DNA from: Roseiarcus sp963730555
GTDB lineage: Bacteria; Pseudomonadota; Alphaproteobacteria; Rhizobiales; Beijerinckiaceae
NCBI GenBank assembly: GCA_963730555.1
Contig: CAVSSS010000020.1
Span: 1-64,000 of the forward strand
DNA: 64,000 nucleotides
Reading direction: 5' to 3'
Below, one piece after another: positions 36,801 to 44,215 of this stretch (position 1 is its first letter; the number at the start of each line of letters is the position of its first letter). The notes beneath the pieces are model-generated. The model worked only from the letters and a program-made list of their open reading frames with translations, made no database searches and was not told where the DNA came from. Both the position numbers and the translations under genes were made by a program.

Positions 36801-37391
36801 GGCTCGCTGGCTCAGGATGTCCACATGTTTGAAGTTGGCGCGAAGCAGGGAGTCAAATTCGGCTGCCGTCAATTCAAGCAAGTGATACGGGTTCACGGGT
36901 TCCCCAGGCGCGGAGTAGACGGCGCGCTCGGGGGTGCTGACGATGAGCCGCCCGCCCGGCCGCAGCACCCGCCTAACTTCCGCCATGAATCGCCCGTGTT
37001 CGCGGACGTGCTCAAGCGTCTCAAACGAGACAACGGCGTCGACCAAGTCGTGGGCCAAAGGAAGATCGAGTGTGCTGCCCTGTATGAAGCGCAGGTTCTG
37101 CCGGCCATAGGTCATCCTGGCGTGAGCGATAGACGCCGGGTCGGCGTCCACTCCGGTCACGCTTTGGGCGGCGTTCGCCAGGATCGAAGAGCCGTAGCCC
37201 TCGCCCGAGGCGACATCGAGCACGTCAAGTCCCAAACAAAGATCACGGGCGAGACAGTAGCGATGGAAGTGCTCGAACTCGGTCTCGCCTTCCACCGCCG
37301 TCGTCATGCGTTCGCCAGTGGCTTCCATCGGACGCGCCGGGAGTAGCAGTTTAAACATTCCATTAGTTGTATTCGGCTCAGCCATATACAT
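33885..37391 (-). CDS. Methyltransferase - coiled coil - GT4 - RgpF (rhamnan synthesis F) fusion protein
   Basis: The protein has 1168 residues. Residues about 30-240 are a class I methyltransferase (LDVLDVASGEGYGSSILA near 55, VSFETLEHVREH, VLRPGGRLIVSTPE). About 270-385 is a coiled coil with EIGRLSEAVATREAET repeats. About 440-790 is a GT-B glycosyltransferase (KPTILVVSHEATRSGAPVLALNLI, VLGVGNIELRKGVDLFI, LLLPSRLDPLPNVGIDALTRGLPVV). About 925-1168 is an RgpF domain (LRIALHLHAFYPEQLVGVVERL, RVTPNRGRDLGPFL, IGHLHTKKSTH, PIDGTLIHAIERLFG). RgpF-type proteins build rhamnose-containing polysaccharides in streptococci and rhizobia. It is the first gene of the minus-strand run and is intact, so a promoter should lie just upstream of 37391. 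Confidence 0.9.
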   Translation of the reverse strand: MYMAEPNTTNGMFKLLLPARPMEATGERMTTAVEGETEFEHFHRYCLARDLCLGLDVLDVASGEGYGSSILANAAQSVTGVDADPASIAHARMTYGRQNLRFIQGSTLDLPLAHDLVDAVVSFETLEHVREHGRFMAEVRRVLRPGGRLIVSTPERAVYSAPGEPVNPYHLLELTAAEFDSLLRANFKHVDILSQRAVLGSLIVKAEGGGAWRSYERRSLEYIEVSSGLTRAPFLIAIASDEENPRLPSSVYMDRRRPGEVVGAYLQLPAHRTQAAEMISEIGRLSEAVATREAETHRLSEAVSMRETEIRRLRDDLLAHNIQHQSVKAERNAQIVRLIDERTRLTDQLDAQAARLDALQDRHDKLTQSFRWRFVDGLVHLPRTAGRTASWPFRRVGFHKNGSPRGWLQLPGLKPAAIGSASETVAPTVGERTLLDERKPTILVVSHEATRSGAPVLALNLIAAFSERYNVVCLALGGGELTENFRAAAVSLHQIDRKQLSDEELDSVVRTVVSQYKLSFAIANSVESWRALRALKAAAIPTLSLIHEFSSNTRPRAALRDVLILSSKTVFSTNLTLQSVISDFWLYPGASVHIAPQGKCVIPPAVGDAQRSADEKEWLLANLRPLGSEGDFLVLGVGNIELRKGVDLFIQCASVVAKRGLRRRFRFIWIGDGFDPERELAYSMYLSDQIRRAELDAEVTILRSTSQLEAAYETADVLLLPSRLDPLPNVGIDALTRGLPVVCFAQTTGIADFLIDIGLKEYCVAEYLDPIDLAGKVLSLAAKPELRAEVAERSLNGARAAFDMKAYVSKLESIAEEAIDCEARIKEDIDLIAASGGFRSDFYKHKAIESLSENEIVEVYVRGMASGLELRKPMPGFQPLVYLTMNDSGGRAERDPFADFLQKGLPQGPWLQKVIRNGSARNPPPTGLRIALHLHAFYPEQLVGVVERLNLNQTAPDLFVSAVTEEAASESKAALLSYKGGVAEVRVTPNRGRDLGPFLTEFGGLLCSSYDIIGHLHTKKSTHVGDRPFAEAWNIFLLENLIGGSHGGKMLDVILSEMASNPEIGIVYPDDPHVVSWTKNRKIANKLSERMGLSALPEQFNFPVGSMFWARSAVVQKFVDLELNWNDYPLEPVPIDGTLIHAIERLFGVVPAAVGLTSAVTNIRGVTR

Positions 37392-37903
37392 TCTCGTAGT
37401 TCATGTTGGACGGCGCTTTCGCCTCCTATCGGTTTCTCTCGCGCAGGCCAAGCCAATCGCGTGGCCCACAAGACATCGATCGCTATACCGAACGATGATG
37501 CGTCAGGCGTGGATATTGGTCGGATTGAATACGGCCGGGTCGGAGGCGCCGCCCGCGCCCGGGACGAGTTCACGTGACGCCGGCAGTCGCATCCGTCACC
37601 CAAAAACCGGAAAAGGCCGTTAGCGCCCGCCAGTTGAACAGCACATCCTTGTTGAACACGGCCTCTTAGCGAACGAGCCCGATTTTTCCTTTCTCTGCCG
37701 TTTTTTCTGGGCTGACGGGTCCGGGTACGCTCGAGCCATCGGGAGGGATGGAGGTTACCGTCGCAATGCCGCGTGTGATCTGACTGCGTCTCGCGGAACA
37801 AAAAGCGCCAACATGCTCATTAAATACCATAAAACTATTTAAATCAGCCAAGCTAATTAAACATTATTCGTCATTTTGGCAAAACGAACCCAATTGGCGC
37901 CCT
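37392..37903. other. Upstream region of the glycan operon, no gene supported
   Basis: These 512 bases hold only short frames without domains. The A/T-rich part at 37800-37875 is the most promoter-like, but lies far from either neighbour. The right edge grades into an rgpF remnant on the minus strand. Confidence 0.35.
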
Positions 37904-38194
37904 TCAATTCTTCCAGCCAGCTCCAGAAGCGGGAAGAGCCGGATGTAGCAACCCGGCGCCCGTCGCATTCAGCGAGCTCGAAGCCCGCCACCAAAACCGA
38001 AGTCGGCAAACGCGTTCAAGCGCGTGCGGCAGGTCCCCGTCGATCAACCCGTTCTCGGAAGGCATGTCGGCGGCAAGCCGCAGGTCCCGCAAGGTCAACG
38101 CCGCCGGGCGAACCCAGAACGTTGTTCCGCCGAAGAAATCGAGTCGGAACTTGGCGGACGGGACGCCAATGCGCTCGGCGATCTTCAACGTCAT
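37904..38194 (-). pseudogene. Remnant of an RgpF-type rhamnan synthesis gene (C-terminal part)
   Basis: The minus strand reads KIAERIGVPSAKFRLDFFGGTTFWVRPAAL, then LAADMPSENGLIDGDLPHALERV. This is the same C-terminal block as in the intact RgpF domain (compare FPVGSMFWARSA and IDGTLIHAIERLFG there). After ALERV the frame is lost near 38000. The left part is degenerate and the right side is cut by the ISL3 remnant at about 38196. It is a different, diverged copy, not a duplication of the neighbour. Confidence 0.65.
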
Positions 38195-38195
38195 C

Positions 38196-38559
38196 GAGCG
38201 ATTGGACGCTGGCCGAGATGTACGTGCAGGGCGTCTTCCAGGGCATCATTCGACGAAAGGCCCTTGCCGACATGGACGCCTGGATCAGCAGAGCCCAGGC
38301 CAGCCTCGTCGCGCCACTCGCCCGCGGCATGTCCAAAGACAAAGCCGCGATCGACGCGGCAATCGCCTTGCCGTGGTCCAACGGGCAGACTGAAGGCCAA
38401 ATCTGCAAGCTGGAGCTGGTCAAACGTCAGATGTACGGTCGCGGAAATCTAGCCCTCCTCCAGGCCCGCATCATCGGGCATCCCGAGACGTCAACCGGAT
38501 TTGATTGCCCTGTTGGCTCATCGGCGGAGGCCGGGGTCGTCGTGAAGTATCACGTTTAG
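38196..38559 (+). pseudogene. Remnant of an ISL3-family transposase (C-terminal part)
   Basis: The plus strand reads MYVQGVFQGIIRRKALADMD, AIALPWSNGQTEGQICKLELVKRQMYGRGNLALLQARIIG. The WSNGQxEGQ..KLxxxKRQMYGR block is the hallmark of the ISL3 transposase C-terminus. The N-terminal two thirds, with the zinc-binding and first catalytic regions, are missing. The fragment overlaps the 3' end of the Crp/Fnr gene on the other strand by about 40 bases. Confidence 0.75.
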
Positions 38560-39192
38560 CAAGGAATTATGGATTTGAAGGTCCCCGTTGTAGTCGATGA
38601 ATCCGAGCTTGCGGAACTTGTTCATAAAAAAGCTCACGCGTGACCGTGTCGTTCCGACCATTTCGGCGAGCGTCTCCTGACTGACCTTCGCTATGACGGG
38701 TTCGGGCCGCCCCTCCTTGCCAAAGTTCGCCATCAGTAGGAGCAATCTCGCCAAGCGCTTCTCGCTCGAATTGAACAGCTGATCGACCAAGTCCGCCTCG
38801 ACTCGGGCATTCCGAGCCAAGATGTAGGAAAGGAACATCTCCGAGAACTTCGGTTCCTCGTGGAGCACACGAACGATGGCGGCCTTGTCCAATCTCATGA
38901 TGACGCAATCCGTCAGCGCGGTGGCTGTCGCCAGGCGCACGGACTGCCCGCTCAAGCAGCCCTCGCCGAAGAAGTCCTCCTTCCCATGGAGAGCGACGAC
39001 CGCTTCCTTCCCTAACTCCGATAGGACGCTAAGTTTGACTTGACCGTCTTGGATGTAAAACACCGAGTCTGCGGCGTCGCCTTGGGCGAACATCTTCCAA
39101 TTTTTTCGATAGTTCGAGACGCTCCTCCCGCCGTCCACAGTGTTTAGGAATACCTGAACGTCGAAAGATTTCCTACGCTTTGCCGTAGCCAT
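38518..39192 (-). CDS. Crp/Fnr-family transcriptional regulator
   Basis: The protein has 224 residues from the ATG at 39192; the frame extends upstream but loses regulator character there. The cyclic-nucleotide-binding-like beta-barrel is at about 25-130 (MFAQGDAADSVFYIQDGQVKLSVLS, KEDFFGEGCLSGQSVRLATATALTDC). A dimerisation helix and a Crp-type winged helix follow (VSQETLAEMVGTTRSRVSFFMNKFRKLGFIDY, about 160-195). There is no N-terminal or central Cys cluster, so it is not an FNR oxygen sensor. This variant is common in alphaproteobacteria and often duplicated on mobile DNA. The ligand is unknown. It is the only intact regulator in a stretch of remnants. Confidence 0.9.
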   Translation of the reverse strand: MATAKRRKSFDVQVFLNTVDGGRSVSNYRKNWKMFAQGDAADSVFYIQDGQVKLSVLSELGKEAVVALHGKEDFFGEGCLSGQSVRLATATALTDCVIMRLDKAAIVRVLHEEPKFSEMFLSYILARNARVEADLVDQLFNSSEKRLARLLLLMANFGKEGRPEPVIAKVSQETLAEMVGTTRSRVSFFMNKFRKLGFIDYNGDLQIHNSLLNVILHDDPGLRR

Positions 39193-39874
39193 TTGGTTCG
39201 CCGACAGCCGTTCCGATGGTGTGATTTTAGCACCCTCTCCGTCTGGACTAAAGTTCCGCGTTGGCCGCCATCCGTCCGCCCGCCCGCATCCTGCTCTGGC
39301 CTGCAGGCGCGCGAAGGCCGTATCCACGTCGAGCGCCCGCAGCACAAGCTCATTGCGCGCCGGCGGGCTCTGACCCACCCCGAGCCCTCTCAGAGCATCC
39401 TGGGCGGCCTCGGCCGTCCGCGGGGTCAGGCTACTCCACAACGTTCACAACGGGCGCGCCCACGCTCGCCACCACGCCCTTTCTTGCCCGTCTGCGCCCC
39501 GCAGCCGCTTGCAAAAGCTCCAGCCTCTCGCCGATAGGCGCGCCGCGGATCTTCTCCAGCCGCGCCGTCTTTGGCGACGATTGCCGCCAAACGTCTACCC
39601 ACTCGGGAAGCATCTGGTCGATCATAGCGCGCCCGAGTTTCGCCTTGGATCGTCGGCGTTGCACCGGCGCGTCCACCCAGCCAGCGGAAGCAATGCCGAT
39701 CAACTCACGGAATAGTGAAATGGCAACCTGGTAGTTTGCCGCTCCCCGCTCAAAGGTGAGCACTTTTGCTCAAACTCGGCCCGTCAGCCGTCCTAAAGGC
39801 TTCTACCTATGAGGCTTAGATCGTCGATAGCCTCGCGACTGTGAGGAAAAGCTTGGACCCCCTAGGAGGTGAAG
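39193..39874. other. Region without a recognisable gene
   Basis: On the minus strand a 110-residue frame (39431-39763, with LFRELIGIASAGWVDAP and RLEKIRGAPIGERLELLQAA) and a further frame leading into the Crp/Fnr gene look faintly protein-like. They match nothing I know and are broken relative to each other. They may be the remains of one gene. Confidence 0.35.
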
Positions 39875-40093
39875 ATGCCGATCCAGAACGATGAAGTTGA
39901 GCGGCGATCGCGGCTGGTTTCGCTGGTCTACGAAGTGCTCCGGGACATGGAAACGCCAGCAGAGGAGGCGACGAACACGACAGTCCTCTCTGCCTTATCT
40001 CGGGCGTTCCTAGATAAAGCGACCGCCCAGGGGAACCGCCGGGTCGACGCGCCCAAGGAGCGCCACAAGTCGGTCATGTTCTCTATGCAGTGA
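39875..40093 (+). CDS. Small hypothetical protein, 72 aa
   Basis: The start ATG at 39875 has a perfect AGGAGG five bases upstream (39864-39869). The protein is helical and charged (MPIQNDEVERRSRLVSLVYEVLRDMETPAEE, then LSALSRAFLDKATAQGNRR). There is no signal peptide or membrane segment. No family recognised. Codon use looks coding, and the ribosome site is the strongest support. Confidence 0.55.
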   Translation: MPIQNDEVERRSRLVSLVYEVLRDMETPAEEATNTTVLSALSRAFLDKATAQGNRRVDAPKERHKSVMFSMQ

Positions 40094-40222
40094 ACGTCAG
40101 GCGCGTCCGTTTGCAAGCTGAAGAATTGGCGACGCATCGTAATCCGACACAACCGCTTGATTCGAGCTAGAGCCTCTGACTGTCAGCTTGAATCGAGAGG
40201 GATTCCGGAGAGGCGAGCGTGG

Positions 40223-40252
40223 TGAATCACCTCCGTAATGAGGAGGTGATTC
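40223..40252 (+). repeat. Hairpin covering the ribosome site of the IS630 remnant
   Basis: The 11-bp arms GAATCACCTCC (40224-40234) and GGAGGTGATTC (40242-40252) are perfect complements around a 7-base loop. The right arm contains the AGGAGG that precedes the ATG at 40256. Folding in the transcript would hide it. Confidence 0.5.
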
Positions 40253-40255
40253 GCG

Positions 40256-40520
40256 ATGCCGAAGCCCTATTCGCTTGATCTGCGTGAACCCGTTGTCGGC
40301 TTTGTCGAGGACGGTCATTCGCGCCGCGACGCGGCGCACGCACGCGGGGAAGCTTCGAAGCCAAGCCCAGCAGGGGCAGACGCCACGCCAAGCTCGAACC
40401 GTATCGGTCGTTCCTTTTGGCGCAGGTGATCGAGAAGGCCGACATCACCATGCCGGAACTGGCGGCTGAGCTCAAGAATGTCGAAACTACTTCACCGCCG
40501 CAGGCTACGTTTTCATATGA
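40256..40520 (+). pseudogene. Internally deleted IS630-family transposase remnant
   Basis: It starts MPKPYSLDLREPVVGFVEDGHSRRDAAH, the usual N-terminus of one IS630 group. It then keeps a middle piece (EKADITMPELAAELK) and, after a large deletion, the C-terminal NYFTAAGYVF. The catalytic core is absent. The pieces are in different frames, so only about 265 bases of the original 1 kb survive. Confidence 0.7.
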
Positions 40521-40620
40521 AAGTCCGGCGCCCTAGGTGTGATCCTTCAGGAGGTTGTCCATTCGGCCCGGATCGCGAACTCTCAAGTCGCCAAATCGCC
40601 AGCGATTCGCGGAGAACCGA

Positions 40621-41045
40621 ATGGACACCCACAAGAATGGGCCTCTGACGGCGAAAGGTCGAGAAGCTATGGTGTGCGCTATTGTTGAAGGCTGGGTGAG
40701 CCAGGCCGCCGCTGCGCGCCAGTTTAATGTCACGCCGAAGACCGTCGCCAAATGGGTTCTGCGTTTCCGCGCCGAGGGTTGGCCGGCTTGTAGGACCGTT
40801 CGTCTCGGCCTCGCTCATCGCCGAGCCAAACCGCGCCGGCCACATGCGCTAGGGTCGAGGCTTTGCGTCGGCAACGCTGTACAGGCAAGCAAATCGCCGC
40901 CGAAGTCAGGAGTTCGGCGGCAACCGTCGGCCGCATTCTCAAGCGCCTCGGCCTCAATCGGTTGTCGGCGCTGGAGCCGGCTGAGCCAGTCCGCCGTTAT
41001 GAGTGGACCGCCCCTGGCGAGATCCTCCACATTTCGCGGCCGCGC
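40621..41045 (+). pseudogene. IS481-family transposase fragment, frameshifted
   Basis: It starts MDTHKNGPLTAKGREAMVCAIVEG and has the N-terminal helix-turn-helix (QAAAARQFNVTPKTVAKWVLRFR). A shift near 40790 moves it to another frame, RRQRCTGKQIAAEV, TVGRILKRLGLNRLSALEP, YEWTAPGEILHI, where it breaks off just before the first catalytic Asp. The integrase core is missing; what follows belongs to a relaxase fragment. Confidence 0.8.
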
Positions 41046-41491
41046 TGCGGAGCGGGTCACGCTGGAATTGGGCCGCGCAGCGAGCACGAGATCCGCAACG
41101 CCTTTGAGAAAGAGGTTGAGGCCGAACGTTGGACCAGCTTCGACCGATCGCTCCGCAACATCTCGGATGAAGGTGGCGGGGTTGCTGATCTGCGTCCCGC
41201 CAGCGCCGGCGAAGACCCCGCGCTACGCCAGTTGATGGTTGGGCGCACCGCCAAGCTCGAACGGCTCGCACTGGCGGAACAGGTTGGTCCCGCACAGTGG
41301 ACCTTGAAGCCCGGCATCGAGCCAGCCTTGCGCGATCTCGGCATCCGCGGCGACATCATCAAAACGATGCACCGGGCGCTGAATGCAGGTGCGTGCGCGA
41401 CCGTTCGCTGGCGCAGGCGCTCAGTCTGTCGCAAGTGTTGGTGGGGCTCAAGCTAGCGGATGCGGCGATCGAGTGTCTGCGCTCCCGCTGA
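41046..41491 (+). pseudogene. Fragment of a DUF3363-type conjugative relaxase
   Basis: The plus strand reads ERVTLELG, then HEIRNAFEKEVEAERWTSFDRSL, LMVGRTAKLERLALAEQVGPAQWTLKPGIEPALRDLGIRGDIIKTMHRAL. The last block is characteristic of the C-terminal region of RlxS/VirD2-like relaxases with DUF3363. The N-terminal nicking domain is absent. The tail from about 41390 (RSLAQALSLSQVLVGLKLADAA in another frame) belongs to something I do not recognise. It is evidence that an integrative or conjugative element once lay here. Confidence 0.65.
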
Positions 41492-41543
41492 TCGCGAAGC
41501 GACAGCCGGGAAAGTGGAAGAAGGCTGCGCGAGAAAGGCGAGG

Positions 41544-41619
41544 TGGTGGGCCGGGCAGGACTCGAACCTGCAACCAGACCGTTATGAGCGGCCGGCTCTA
41601 ACCATTGAGCTACCGGCCC
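41544..41619 (-). tRNA. tRNA with anticodon CAU (Ile2 or elongator Met)
   Basis: It is 76 bases with encoded CCA. A perfect 7-bp acceptor stem (GGGCCGG with CCGGCCC), D arm AGCTCAATGGTTAGAGC, anticodon loop CTCATAA (CAT at plus 41584-41586) on a 5-bp stem, and the T arm GGTTCGAGTCC are all present. The short D loop (CAATGG) is more like the lysidine-modified tRNA-Ile2 than tRNA-Met. That choice is an inference. It marks the right edge of the remnant-rich region. Confidence 0.92.
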
Positions 41620-41739
41620 GTTTTGGGCGCGCCGCCCGGGGGTAAAGCGCAAAACGCGCGCGCTGGCAATGCGTTCTCGCATGAACGAGCCGGCCGCCGG
41701 GGCGCCCATCGGAAGACCGACCCCGAGTCGCGAGTCTCT

Positions 41740-42717
41740 CTAGTTCAGCGTCGCCGTCGGGCGTCGAGCGGCGGTCGGCGCGTCCTCAAAGCCGACTGCG
41801 CGCTCGACGATATAGAGCGGCCGGCCCTTCGTCTCGGCGTAAATCCGCCCGACATAGAGCCCGATGACGCCGGTCATCAGCATGTTGGCGCCGCCAAGCG
41901 CGGCGATAACCACAATGGTCGAGCTCCAGCCGCGCTCGAGGCTCGGGTCGCCCAACGCCCACCGCCCGATCACGCTCAACCCATAGACGAAGGCGAGCGC
42001 GGACACCGACGCGCCGGCCCACAGCGCAAGACGAAGCGGCGCGTCGGAGAACGAGATGACGCCATTCGACGCAAGGCCGATCATCTTGCGGAGCGAATAT
42101 TTGCTTGTCCCCGCGGCCCGGGGCGGGCGGTCGAAGGTCACCGTTCCCTGGTGGAACCCGACCCAGGCGAACATGCCGCGCACGAACCGGTCGCGCTCGG
42201 GCATGGCGAGAAAGCAGTCGAGGGCGCGACGATCGACCAGGCGGAAATCGCCGGCGTTGTGGGCTATCGAGACGTCGCCGAGCCGCCCCATGAGGCGGTA
42301 GAACAGATGCGCCGTCGCCCGCTTGAAGCGGCTCTCGCCTTGGCGCGAGGCGCGCTCGGCGGAGACGACATCGTAGCCCTCCTTCCATTTCGCGACCATC
42401 TCGAGCACGACTTCGGGCGGGTCCTGCAGATCCGCGTCCATCACGATGACCGCGCGGCCGGCGGCATAGTCAAGCCCGACCGTGATTGCGATTTGATGGC
42501 CGAAATTGCGCGACAACTTGATCAGGCGGTAGCGGTTGTCGGCGCGCGCCTTCGCCTCGATCACGATCGCGCTCGTATCGCTCGATCCGTCGTCGACGAC
42601 AATCACCTCAGCCTCGGCGTCGAAGGCCTCGATGAGGGCGTCGAGGCGCTTGAGCAGGACCGGGATAACGGCCTCCTCGTTATAGATCGGCACGACGAGG
42701 GAATAAGTCGGCGGCAT
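41740..42717 (-). CDS. Glycosyltransferase family 2, GtrB/dolichol-phosphate sugar synthase-like
   Basis: The protein has 325 residues. The GT-A domain at 1-230 begins YSLVVPIYNEEAVIPVLLKRL and has VIVVDDGSSDTS, LSRNFGHQIAITVGLDYA, VIVMDADLQDPPEVV with the metal-binding DAD, and GTSKYSLRKMIGLASNGVISFS. Two membrane helices follow (about 232-255 and 268-292). This is the GtrB/DPM1 arrangement: transfer of a sugar from a nucleotide donor to undecaprenyl phosphate at the inner membrane, for glycan decoration or lipid A modification. It stands alone, divergent from the peptidase gene. Confidence 0.92.
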   Translation of the reverse strand: MPPTYSLVVPIYNEEAVIPVLLKRLDALIEAFDAEAEVIVVDDGSSDTSAIVIEAKARADNRYRLIKLSRNFGHQIAITVGLDYAAGRAVIVMDADLQDPPEVVLEMVAKWKEGYDVVSAERASRQGESRFKRATAHLFYRLMGRLGDVSIAHNAGDFRLVDRRALDCFLAMPERDRFVRGMFAWVGFHQGTVTFDRPPRAAGTSKYSLRKMIGLASNGVISFSDAPLRLALWAGASVSALAFVYGLSVIGRWALGDPSLERGWSSTIVVIAALGGANMLMTGVIGLYVGRIYAETKGRPLYIVERAVGFEDAPTAARRPTATLN

Positions 42718-42874
42718 GGGCGCACGGGCCTTTTGAAAGCCTAAGTCCAGACACTGTCTGGCAAAGGCCTAAACAAAGGCTTTGCAGCGCGCGGGGCGTC
42801 GAGCCGCTACTCCGTCAGCGCTTTGTCTGATAGGATGGTTAAAATGCCTTAACCAGCGCTTCCCGGAGTTGGCC

Positions 42875-43732
42875 ATGGAATACGAAAACATGCCGTCCTC
42901 TTCGAATATCGAGGATCGGCGCGGACAGCGCGGCGGGGCGGTGGGCGCTGGCGGGCTCGGCATCGGCGCCATCGTCGTCATTTTCGCCATCAGCTATTTC
43001 ACCGGCATTTCGCCCCAGGTGCTCATCAGCGGGGCCGAAATGATGGGGGTCGGACAACAGAGCGCGCCGCCGTCAAGCGCGCCGCCTGATCCGAACGACC
43101 CAATGCGCGCGTTTCTCTCCAAGGTCGTTGGCGGGACCGAGGCGGTTTGGACGGAAGTGCTGCCGGCGCAGACGGGGGTCAAATACCAGCCGGCGACGCT
43201 CGTCATCTATGATGGGGCGACCCGGTCGGGATGCGGCGGCGCGCAATCGGTGATGGGGCCGTTCTACTGCCCGATCGACAAGAAGGTTTACCTCGATACC
43301 GCCTTCTTTCGCGATATGAAGAACAAGTACGGCGGCGGCGGCGACTTCGCCTATTCCTATGTCGTGGCGCACGAGATCGGCCATCACGTGCAGGACCTGC
43401 TGGGCATTCTCGACAAAGCCGACAAGTACAAGCAGCAGGTGAGCCAGACCCAGGCCAACGCCGTTTCGGTGCGGATCGAACTGCAGGCCGATTGCCTCGC
43501 CGGCGTGTGGGCGAACCACGCCAACGACAAATGGAAAATCCTCCAACCGGGCGACGTCGAAAAGGCGCTGGCGACGGCGCAAGCGATCGGCGACGACCGG
43601 CTGCAGACGGCCGCGCGCGGCTACGCCGTGCCCGACAGCTTCACCCACGGCTCCTCGGCGATGCGGCAGAAATGGCTGACGGCGGGCTTGAAGAGCGGCG
43701 ACATCAAAGACTGCGACACGTTCTCGAACTGA
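42875..43732 (+). CDS. ypfJ: Neutral zinc metallopeptidase, YpfJ family
   Basis: The protein has 285 residues from the ATG at 42875, which follows CCGGAGTT. A single N-terminal membrane anchor (about 20-45, GGLGIGAIVVIFAISYFTG) precedes a linker and the peptidase domain, with CGGAQSVMGPFYCP and the zinc site HEIGHH near 166, then the QADCLAGVWA block that supplies the third ligand. This family (DUF541-unrelated, PF04228) is widespread in Gram-negative bacteria, membrane-anchored and facing the periplasm. Natural substrates are unknown. The frame is intact. Confidence 0.93.
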   Translation: MEYENMPSSSNIEDRRGQRGGAVGAGGLGIGAIVVIFAISYFTGISPQVLISGAEMMGVGQQSAPPSSAPPDPNDPMRAFLSKVVGGTEAVWTEVLPAQTGVKYQPATLVIYDGATRSGCGGAQSVMGPFYCPIDKKVYLDTAFFRDMKNKYGGGGDFAYSYVVAHEIGHHVQDLLGILDKADKYKQQVSQTQANAVSVRIELQADCLAGVWANHANDKWKILQPGDVEKALATAQAIGDDRLQTAARGYAVPDSFTHGSSAMRQKWLTAGLKSGDIKDCDTFSN

Positions 43733-44215
43733 CGGCCGTCTTTACGGGGAGCCACAGGGCGTCGAGAGACGCCCGTCTTTCCGGACGGGCGATGGCGACG
43801 AAGATTCCATGGGGGCGGATAGCGGCCAGTCTTTGGTCAGACTGGGGTTGCCGATCCACCAACCTGGAGACGACCGATGTCGCTTGATCGCCGTTGCCTG
43901 GAACCCGCCGCTATCCGAACGCAGCTTGGCGCAATTCAAGGGGCCCCCCGCAACTCCTGGATCGCCGCGTCGGCCTTCGGCCTCCTCGCGATGACAATTT
44001 CATCAATACGCAGCCTGCTCTGACGAAAAACGCGAAGCGACCATCGCTGACGAGTTCATATCCTCCTCTCCCGTGAATAGAGAGTGATTCATACAGTCTC
44101 GGGCAAGTTGGGTTGACGGCTCAGCGTCCATCTGATCCACCTTGGAGACCGGAGCTGCTCTCGCTAACCGCGCAAGACGGGTGGAGACCAGCATTTCGCA
44201 TTGAGGAGACGCGCC
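43733..44215. other. Intergenic region with a dispersed repeat
   Basis: These 483 bases contain no supported gene. A palindromic stretch (GCCCGTC and GACGGGC around 43770-43790) follows the peptidase gene and may help terminate transcription, although it has no T run. A repeat element is at 43951-43996. Confidence 0.4.
43951..43996 (-). repeat. REP-like dispersed repeat, half copy
   Basis: CAACTCCTGGATCGCCGCGT followed by CCTCGCGATGAC is, in reverse complement, the same sequence as the left arm of the repeat at 44539-44627. Palindromic REP-like families of this kind (GTCATNGCGAGGAGCGAAGCGA) are known in Bradyrhizobiaceae and relatives. Confidence 0.6.

Noticed and set aside
35913..37346. 477-residue plus-strand open frame opposite the RgpF fusion gene
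   Set aside because: It is antisense to a gene with clear domains, Arg/Gly-rich and without motifs; a shadow frame caused by high GC.
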